Below are positions 28,751-34,590 of a DNA stretch of 34,590 nucleotides, piece after piece (the stretch's first letter is position 1; each line of letters opens with the position of its first letter). Position numbers and translations under genes: made by a program. This DNA comes from an uncultured Burkholderiales bacterium (GTDB lineage Bacteria; Pseudomonadota; Gammaproteobacteria; Burkholderiales; Burkholderiaceae_C). The notes under the pieces are model-generated. The model saw only the letters and a program-made list of their open reading frames with translations. It searched no databases and had not been told where the DNA came from. The stretch spans positions 1 through 34,590 of the forward strand of contig CAIMTJ010000097.1 in the NCBI GenBank assembly GCA_903844385.1, in the 5' to 3' direction.

Positions 28751-30445
28751 TCACACTTTCACCGCCACATAGCGCCCTGGGGCAGATTCTATGGGCTTAA
28801 ACTGGGCGTTACCCGCTCGCTTGGGGGCAGGCACACTGGCACCCGCATGGCTAGCGAGCCACTCGGCCCAATGGGGCCACCAACTGCCGGGGACTTCCCG
28901 GGCTGACTCTTGCCAAGTTTGTAATTTTGCAGGAAAACCGCGCTTGTCGCTCACCCAATGGCTTCTTTTCTTGGCCAGCGGTGGGTTAATCACCCCGGCA
29001 ATATGACCGGAGGCGCCCATCACAAAGGTTTTGGGGCCTGGGAAAATTTGAGTGGAAGCGTAGGCCGCATCCACGGGCACGATGTGGTCTTCCTGGGAGC
29101 CATAAATGTAGAGCGGTATGTTGATGCCTCCCATGTCAATGGGCACACCGCAGATCTCCACGCAGGCGGGCTTGATCAGGCGGTTTTCCAAATAGGTGTT
29201 TCTCAAATACCAGGCGTAAAAAGGACCGGGTAAATTGGTGGCGTCGCTGTTCCAATACAAAAGATCGAAAGCCGGCGGGGTTTGGCCCTTCAAGTAGTTG
29301 CCCACCACATAGTTCCACACCAACTCATTGGGCCTGAGGAAGCTGAAGGTTTGGGCCAGGTCTCGCCCCCCCAGCAAGCCTCCATTGGCAAACTGCATCT
29401 CTCGCATTTGAACCATGGGCTCATCGATGAAGACATCCAAAATTCCTGTGTTGCTGAAGTCAACCAAGGTGGTGAGCAAAGTGGCACTGCTCACTGACGA
29501 GTCACCCCTCGCGGCAAGTATCGCCAAGGCGCAACTGAGCATGGTGCCGCCCACGCAAAACCCCAAGCTGTTGATCTGTCCTTGGGGCGAGAAAGAGGTG
29601 GCCACTTCAATGGCCTGGAGCACGCCGTGCTCGATGTAATCATCCCAAGTCGCCCCAGCCATGGATTCTTTGGGATTGTTCCAACTCACCACCAAGGTTC
29701 GATGCCCTTGAGAGACAGCGTAGCGGATGAACGAGTTCTCGGGCTGTAAATCCAGGATATAGAACTTGTTGATACAAGGCGGCACCAAAAGGAGTGGTTT
29801 TTCAAACACCTTCGATGTCAAGGGGGCGTAGTCGATGAGCTGGAAAAATGCGTTTTCAAACACCACCTGACCTGGGGTGGTGGCCACATTCTTGCCCACT
29901 TCAAAAAGACGCTCATCGGTCATCGAGACATGGCCCTGACGCAAATCGTGCACCAAGTTCTCCAGTCCGTGCGACAAACTCACCCCTTGGGTTTTGACTG
30001 CCAATTCGATCGCCTCCACATTGGTGGCCAAAAAATTACTCGGCGCGCTGGCCGCCACAAACTGCTCCACAGCAAACTTGATGCGGGTCTTCGTTTTGGG
30101 GTCGATCTCCAAGGCGTCGGTCAAACTCACCAAGGTGCGTGAGCTCAAGATGTACAAAGCCGCGCCAAATTGAGATGCGGGTTGATGGGCCCAAGCCTCG
30201 CTGCTGAAGCGGCGGTCTTTGATCTTCAAATTGGCATGCAAGCTCTGGTTCCACAGTTCAGTGGCTTGGGCGATGAAGTCTTGTTGTATGCGCTCGAGTT
30301 TGGCCGCATCAAAGGCTGCACCTGTCGGTGCACCGGGCGTGGAAAAACCCTTGAATTGCGCCAAGGTGCTCTCAAAAGCTTGCGCCATCAACCCACTGAA
30401 GTCTGGGAGGGCACCCGCTTGCGACGACGAAGACGATTCACTCAT
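28751..30445 (-). CDS. phaC: class I poly(3-hydroxyalkanoate) synthase
   Basis: PhaC polymerises (R)-3-hydroxybutyryl-CoA on the PHB granule. The protein has the PhaC lipase-like box LGFCVGGTML with nucleophile Cys297, the Asp in GSQEDHIVP and the His in GASGHIAGVINPP. Other family marks are LVPPCINKFYILDL, VSWNNP and WNSDATNLPGPFYAWYLRN. The 564-residue length fits class I, and no phaE or phaR partner is adjacent. I start at ATG 30445, with GGAG 9 bases upstream; ATG 30460 is a close alternative adding MELFS. The 223 bases upstream, up to pgeF, show no gene and must hold the phaCAB promoter; I see no clear hexamers. Confidence 0.96.
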   Translation of the reverse strand: MSESSSSSQAGALPDFSGLMAQAFESTLAQFKGFSTPGAPTGAAFDAAKLERIQQDFIAQATELWNQSLHANLKIKDRRFSSEAWAHQPASQFGAALYILSSRTLVSLTDALEIDPKTKTRIKFAVEQFVAASAPSNFLATNVEAIELAVKTQGVSLSHGLENLVHDLRQGHVSMTDERLFEVGKNVATTPGQVVFENAFFQLIDYAPLTSKVFEKPLLLVPPCINKFYILDLQPENSFIRYAVSQGHRTLVVSWNNPKESMAGATWDDYIEHGVLQAIEVATSFSPQGQINSLGFCVGGTMLSCALAILAARGDSSVSSATLLTTLVDFSNTGILDVFIDEPMVQMREMQFANGGLLGGRDLAQTFSFLRPNELVWNYVVGNYLKGQTPPAFDLLYWNSDATNLPGPFYAWYLRNTYLENRLIKPACVEICGVPIDMGGINIPLYIYGSQEDHIVPVDAAYASTQIFPGPKTFVMGASGHIAGVINPPLAKKRSHWVSDKRGFPAKLQTWQESAREVPGSWWPHWAEWLASHAGASVPAPKRAGNAQFKPIESAPGRYVAVKV

Positions 30446-30668
30446 TGAAAACAACTCCATGGAGCCCTAAAGCCCAAAATCAAAATCCGGACGTAAATCA
30501 CAGCCATGCGCATGGCCCAATCCACTCTCCCCCCCGACAAAGAGCCTCATCGAGGTGACAAGCAAAGAGTATCGCAGTAATTGAAACGAATTTTTAGAGG
30601 ATGGCCTCCAGATTCATTGCTCAACATCAAAGCTTCAAGAGCCCCTTCAAGCGTTGGCGCGCCAACGG

Positions 30669-31688
30669 TCAAGATTGGGGGTCATCGAGCCAAATGCTGG
30701 CAGCAAAGCGACCACAAACGCCTTGGCGGCGATAGGAAAAGAAATCCTCGGCGTTGGTGACCGTGCACCAAGGATCGGGGGTTGTAGTCGCGCTTTGCGT
30801 CGAGGCCAGATTGCCAAACAGCTGCCCAACGCCGTTGTGCTCAAGCTCCCACTGCACCAAAGCAGACAAATGGGCCATCCACTTGCCCGCATGCACGGCG
30901 CTGGGCTTGAACGCTCGGGCGTTGTCTTGACGGCGCTCAACAAACCAATCCCTCACCTCCTCACCCACTTCAAAGGCGGTGGGGCCAATGCACGGCCCGA
31001 GCCACGCATAGATGACGGGATCGGGCTCTGGAGCAGGAGACGACTTGAGGCCCATGGACAAGCGTTGACGCAGGAGCGTGAGCGTTTGGGCAATGACCCC
31101 CCCGTTCGTTTCGAGCGCGCTCGCGCCTGCCTGGGCGCGCAAACCCACCAAGCCGCGCCAGCCCACGTGCACAGCGGCCACGACCCGCCCGTGAGAGTCC
31201 GCCAACAACACAGGCATGCAATCGGCCACCATCATGGTGCAGGCCACCCCTCGCGCTTGCGTCCAGGCCGAATCGGCCGATTCTGCCGTTGGGATGGAGG
31301 TGGAGTTCTGGGTGGACAGGTTGGTGGCTGGAGTCGAGTGAGGGTCTGGGTCTGGGTCTGGATCTCGGTCTGAGTTTGGGCTTGGGGCTGGCGATTGAGC
31401 GAGAAGTTCCAAGACCCGACAGCCATGCACTTGGTTCAAGAACACGGGGCTTGCCCCCAAGTGCTGGGCATACACCTGGCGATTGTGAGCCACCCGTTCG
31501 GGAACATCCCCGACATGCAGACCCAAATTCAAACTGGCGTAAGCCCCCTCAGACACCCCTCCCGTTCGAGTGCTCAAATGCGTGCGAACACCCAAGCGCT
31601 CCAACCCCCACTCGGGCGCAAAGGGCGTTGGCGTGAGAGCCCCGCTCTGGGGCTTCGTCGAAGAGGACCTCAACAAAGGGTTGTGCAT
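30669..31688 (-). CDS. pgeF: PgeF/YfiH-type purine nucleoside phosphorylase (multicopper polyphenol oxidoreductase fold)
   Basis: This DUF152/YfiH-family protein is known for adenosine/purine nucleoside phosphorylase activity and for removing misincorporated serine from peptidoglycan precursors. The catalytic zinc set is His88 (LNQVHGC), Cys157 (VADCMPVLL) and His174 (AAVHVGWRGL). Family starts resemble THLSTRTGGVSEGAYASLNLG. I start at ATG 31688, giving 339 residues versus about 243 in E. coli. Part of the excess is a low-complexity insert at 98-140 with an Asp-Pro repeat, absent from the family. It is divergent from the FAH gene; 274 bases lie between their starts. Confidence 0.9.
   Translation of the reverse strand: MHNPLLRSSSTKPQSGALTPTPFAPEWGLERLGVRTHLSTRTGGVSEGAYASLNLGLHVGDVPERVAHNRQVYAQHLGASPVFLNQVHGCRVLELLAQSPAPSPNSDRDPDPDPDPHSTPATNLSTQNSTSIPTAESADSAWTQARGVACTMMVADCMPVLLADSHGRVVAAVHVGWRGLVGLRAQAGASALETNGGVIAQTLTLLRQRLSMGLKSSPAPEPDPVIYAWLGPCIGPTAFEVGEEVRDWFVERRQDNARAFKPSAVHAGKWMAHLSALVQWELEHNGVGQLFGNLASTQSATTTPDPWCTVTNAEDFFSYRRQGVCGRFAASIWLDDPQS
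31342..31377. repeat. hexamer tandem repeat inside pgeF
   Basis: GGGTCT occurs three times exactly (31342-31359) and then decays through GGATCT, CGGTCT and GAGTTT. It encodes the Asp-Pro repeat DPDPDPDP of the PgeF insert. Slippage by a unit of 6 keeps the frame. Confidence 0.85.
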
Positions 31689-31962
31689 GCCCGAGAGTCT
31701 AGTGCACACCGGGGAGCCTTTGCAACCTCTGTCAACGCCCTCCAAAGACGTCCCCCGGCCTTGGTGCGGCCTCTTCATTTGAAAAAAACACCGCCGCACC
31801 GGCCCAATCGATCGAAGCGCTTCAAGCGCTTCAAGCGGTTTGGTAAACTCCAGACCACATCCTCCACGCAGCCCCTGGCTTTGGATGAGTCCGAGCGTGT
31901 CTCACCCTCGCCACAACCCCAAGGCTTTGCGCTTATTCACTTTCACCCCGATCCCCACCCCC

Positions 31963-32658
31963 ATGAACTACACCTTTGAACCCCCAGCCTTGGTCAGCAT
32001 TCCCGTCGTGGGTCTTGACGCCCTCTTTCCCGTGCACCGCCTTTACTGCGTGGGCCGAAACTACGAAGAGCACGCCAAGGAGATGGGTTACACCGGACGA
32101 GAAGCACCTTTTTTCTTTTTAAAGCCCACAGACTCTTTGATTTATGTGGCGCCTGGCCACATTGCACCAATGCCCTACCCGAGCATCACCCAAAACTTCC
32201 ACCACGAAATTGAACTCGTTGTGGCCATAGGCAAAGGCGGGCGCGACATCGCCGCCAAAGATGCCCAAGACCACATCTATGGCTACGCAGTGGGCCTGGA
32301 CATGACCCGCCGTGACTTGCAAAACGACATGAAAAAACAAGGCCGACCCTGGGACATCGGCAAAGCCTTTGACCTGAGCGCACCGATGGGCCCCATTGTC
32401 CCCAAGGCCCAGGTGCAAGGGCTCGAAGACGCCGAGATTTATCTCACCGTCAACAACACCGATCGCCAACGCAGTCACATCAACAAATTGATCTGGAACA
32501 TTGCCGAGACCATTGAACACCTCTCCAAAGCTTGGGAGCTCAAAGCCGGGGACTTGATTTTCACGGGCACCCCTGAAGGGGTCAATGCCGTGGTCCGGGG
32601 AGATCACTTGCACGGTGCTGTCGCCGGTGTGGGCTCCATCGATGTGAGCGTCGTCTAA
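31963..32658 (+). CDS. fumarylacetoacetate hydrolase family protein
   Basis: This is a 231-residue FAH-fold hydrolase, probably acting on a beta-diketone-like acid such as fumarylpyruvate (NagK-like). The motifs are HRLYCVGRNYEEHAKEMG, PFFFLKPTDSL, the metal-binding FHHEIELVVAIGKGG and the Asp in GYAVGLDMTRRDLQ, then GDLIFTGTPEGV. The short length fits the single-domain bacterial group (fumarylpyruvate/acylpyruvate hydrolases). The start at 31963 gives the usual N terminus; the frame reaches back to 31840 without family resemblance. No clear ribosome site precedes it. The Nudix gene follows 62 bases later on the same strand. Confidence 0.92.
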   Translation: MNYTFEPPALVSIPVVGLDALFPVHRLYCVGRNYEEHAKEMGYTGREAPFFFLKPTDSLIYVAPGHIAPMPYPSITQNFHHEIELVVAIGKGGRDIAAKDAQDHIYGYAVGLDMTRRDLQNDMKKQGRPWDIGKAFDLSAPMGPIVPKAQVQGLEDAEIYLTVNNTDRQRSHINKLIWNIAETIEHLSKAWELKAGDLIFTGTPEGVNAVVRGDHLHGAVAGVGSIDVSVV

Positions 32659-32720
32659 GCCGCTTGGAGCTCACTTGAATTCCTCTGCCCAACACCATTC
32701 AGCCCCGATCGAGTAAGCCC

Positions 32721-33269
32721 ATGCCCCTGAAAGAACCCATCAAGCACTGCAAAAATTGTGGCGCCGCTGTCGTCTACCGCCTGCCCGATGACGGCGACAC
32801 CAAGTTGCGCGCGGTCTGCACCACGTGCTCGAGCGTTCATTATGAAAACCCCTTGAATGTGGTGGGCACTTTGCCCGTATGGCAAGAACAAGTACTCCTT
32901 TGTAAGCGCAACATTGAGCCTCGGTTTGGTTTGTGGACCCTGCCCTCAGGCTTCATGGAACTGGGTGAAACACTGCAAGAAGGCGCTGCGCGCGAAACCC
33001 AAGAGGAAGCGGGTGCACAGTTCAAGGTCTTGGATCTCTTCACGGTGACGAGCGTCGTCAACGTCGGTCAGGTGCATTTTTACTACCGCGCCGAGTTGCT
33101 CAGCAGCGTCTTTGACCCCGGCTTTGAGACACAAGAAGCGCGGCTTTTTCACGAGTCGGAAATTCCCTGGGATTTGCTCGCCTTCAGAACCGTCAAAGAG
33201 ACCTTGACGCGGTTTTTTGCCGATCGCAAAAAAGGCGCCTTTGCGCTGCACCAAATCGATCTGCAATGA
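32721..33269 (+). CDS. Nudix hydrolase with N-terminal zinc ribbon
   Basis: This 182-residue protein starts with a Cys4 zinc ribbon: Cys10 and Cys13 (HCKNCG), Cys33 and Cys36 (VCTTCSSVHYENP). The Nudix box follows at 77-99, with Gly77, Glu83, Arg91, Glu92, Glu95 and Glu96 (G-x5-E-x7-RE-x2-EE-x-G). Proteins of this design hydrolyse a nucleotide diphosphate linked to another group; the zinc ribbon is reminiscent of NudC (NADH/NAD-capped RNA), but the NudC-specific region after the box is not clear. The substrate is therefore open. It is probably co-transcribed with the FAH gene. Confidence 0.92.
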   Translation: MPLKEPIKHCKNCGAAVVYRLPDDGDTKLRAVCTTCSSVHYENPLNVVGTLPVWQEQVLLCKRNIEPRFGLWTLPSGFMELGETLQEGAARETQEEAGAQFKVLDLFTVTSVVNVGQVHFYYRAELLSSVFDPGFETQEARLFHESEIPWDLLAFRTVKETLTRFFADRKKGAFALHQIDLQ

Positions 33270-33319
33270 ACGCCCGAACAGCAACACCCAACACGCCCAG
33301 GCCATGGCGCGCGTTGATT

Positions 33320-34318
33320 TCAGCGTGATGGCCCTTGGGGTTTGAGGGCCTTGGCCAGTGCCAGGGCGCAAACGCTCACAGCGGTATTGGCTTCGTCGAG
33401 CAAACGGCCCATGGTGATGAAGCCGTGAATTTGACGCTCAAAATTGATCACCTGGGTCTTCACACCGCTGCTCGAGAGGGCATCGGCGTACATCAAACCC
33501 TCATCACTCAAAGGATCATAACCCGCGATGAGGACCAAGGCGGGCGGCAAATCGGCATGCGAAGAGGCCAACAAGGGCGAGGCTCGCCAGTCGGTGTAGA
33601 GCGCGGGGTCTTGGACATAATTGCTGCGAAACCAAGCAATCGCCTCACTGGTGAGCATGTAGCCCTTGCCAAACTTGTGGTGAGAAGGAGCGTCACACAG
33701 CATATTGGTGGCGGGGTAAATGAGCAGTTGGTAGCAAGGCACCAACGCCTGCCCTTTGAGCCCCAAACAAGCTGCAGCGGTCAAATTGCCACCAGCGCTG
33801 TCGCCTCCCAAGGCCACACGCTGGGGATCAATGGGGAGGTCTGATTGGGCAATTCGGTCTTGTAGCCACGCAAAGACATCGAGCACGTCAAAGTAAGCCG
33901 CCGGAAACGGGTATTCTGGTCCCATCGCGTAGTCCACGGAGAAGACCACACACGAAGACTGCTCGCACAAACTGCGACACAGCACATCGTGGGTTTCAAT
34001 GTTGCCGATGGTCCAGCCGCCCCCGTGCAAGTAAATCAAGGCCCCCAAGCGCCCTTGGTCATCGACTTGGTCCTTGGGCTGGGTGGGCCAATACTCTCTC
34101 ACCGCAATGCTGGCTTGAGCGACCAAGCCGTGCAAGCGGGAACTTTTGGGCTCAACTTGGTGATCCAACACCCGGGCAACGGCTGGCGCGTCGGGCTGGG
34201 TGAAGGACTTTCTGGCGTTGTAAGTTTCCCGCGCTTGGTTCACGCCCAGGGTCTGTACCGGTGCAACACCGTTGTCGATCATCAACTTCAAGAGCGCATG
34301 GGCTTGTGGATCTAGCAT
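33320..34318 (-). CDS. alpha/beta hydrolase, HSL family (esterase/lipase)
   Basis: This 332-residue protein belongs to the hormone-sensitive-lipase (family IV) esterases. It has the oxyanion motif HGGGW (98-102), the nucleophile Ser174 in GGDSAGG, the Asp region GYDPLSDEG and the His in IHGFITMGR. Such enzymes hydrolyse short-chain esters in the cytoplasm, and there is no signal peptide. The start at 34318 has AAGGAAG about 8 bases upstream; an in-frame extension to 34456 has no family resemblance. It is convergent with the Nudix gene (50 bases between stops). The 272 bases from its start to the window end hold no gene I can support. Confidence 0.92.
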   Translation of the reverse strand: MLDPQAHALLKLMIDNGVAPVQTLGVNQARETYNARKSFTQPDAPAVARVLDHQVEPKSSRLHGLVAQASIAVREYWPTQPKDQVDDQGRLGALIYLHGGGWTIGNIETHDVLCRSLCEQSSCVVFSVDYAMGPEYPFPAAYFDVLDVFAWLQDRIAQSDLPIDPQRVALGGDSAGGNLTAAACLGLKGQALVPCYQLLIYPATNMLCDAPSHHKFGKGYMLTSEAIAWFRSNYVQDPALYTDWRASPLLASSHADLPPALVLIAGYDPLSDEGLMYADALSSSGVKTQVINFERQIHGFITMGRLLDEANTAVSVCALALAKALKPQGPSR

Positions 34319-34590
34319 GGTCAGACTTCCTTTGGATTGGGGTGGGTGACGACTCTTCAACTGTGAGCCGATCGGCCCACAGCATCCACGCCCCGGGCCC
34401 AGCACTGACTGCCCGACCCAGAAGTCCCGCCAACAGCGACTCAACCGGGTCCCCAAGGGGCCTATCGCTCGCCCACGGATGGGGGGGCAGTGGATTGAAG
34501 ATTTAAGAGTTTACCCTTGATTGTTCTGCGAGATGTCAAGGGCACAATCGTCAAGGCCCAAGGGCTCAGGCCTGCGGGCTTGAATGGCAC

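Noticed and set aside
34534-34539. Perfect TTGACA -35 hexamer (minus strand) upstream of the esterase
   Set aside because: No acceptable -10 hexamer lies 16-18 bases downstream; the nearest, TAAACT, is 20 bases away. Too weak to annotate.

Overview
The window looks like chromosome from a betaproteobacterium of the order Burkholderiales (Comamonadaceae-like). This rests on gene content and protein style: a complete iscRSUA-hscBA-fdx operon, a phaCAB operon with a Cys-type intracellular PHB depolymerase, a soluble RnfB-type ferredoxin, and the pairing of dnaQ with tRNA-Val. I could not run a search, so the family-level placement is an inference. No prophage, transposase, integrase or CRISPR array is visible.

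Region 1-740 is visibly richer in A+T than the rest. It holds small toxin-antitoxin type genes: an orphan VbhA-like (Fic-inhibiting) antitoxin, a DUF1902/HicB-like antitoxin, and a hicA toxin interrupted by an in-frame TGA. These genes lie against the 3' end of a tRNA-Val(CAC) gene (858-932, minus), the usual place for an island to insert. dnaQ follows the tRNA, upstream of it on the minus strand.

Region 1975-10413 has one small NTF2-like gene on the plus strand. It then has the whole ISC iron-sulfur cluster assembly operon on the minus strand, in the order iscR, iscS, iscU, iscA, hscB, hscA, fdx. An IscR-type box lies in front of iscR and stem-loops lie at two of the operon's junctions. uvrB comes next upstream.

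Region 10611-15035 has an aromatic/aspartate aminotransferase, a DODA-type dioxygenase (minus), the PHB depolymerase phaZ and a stand-alone RnfB-like ferredoxin. Region 15048-25121 is a minus-strand propionyl-CoA / methylmalonyl-CoA cluster: methylmalonyl-CoA mutase, its GTPase chaperone MeaB, a LON-substrate-binding-domain protein, PccB, PccA, a VOC protein that is a candidate methylmalonyl-CoA epimerase, and an MhpA-like flavin hydroxylase. Its start-stop overlaps and short gaps suggest one transcript taking propionyl-CoA to succinyl-CoA.

Region 25276-30445 is phaC-phaA-phaB followed by dusA on the minus strand. A 43-codon reading frame fits exactly between phaB and dusA. Region 30669-34318 has pgeF (minus), an FAH-family hydrolase and a Nudix hydrolase (plus), and an HSL-family esterase (minus). 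PHB synthesis, PHB breakdown and propionyl-CoA use therefore sit within about 18 kb.

The least expected signals are the broken hicA beside an orphan Fic antitoxin at a tRNA boundary, the coupled micro-ORF between phaB and dusA, a tandem repeat inside an inverted repeat between phaA and phaB, and several short in-frame tandem repeats in coding genes. The LON-domain, VOC and flavin-hydroxylase genes in the methylmalonyl-CoA operon are also worth a look. No gap between genes exceeds 300 bases.
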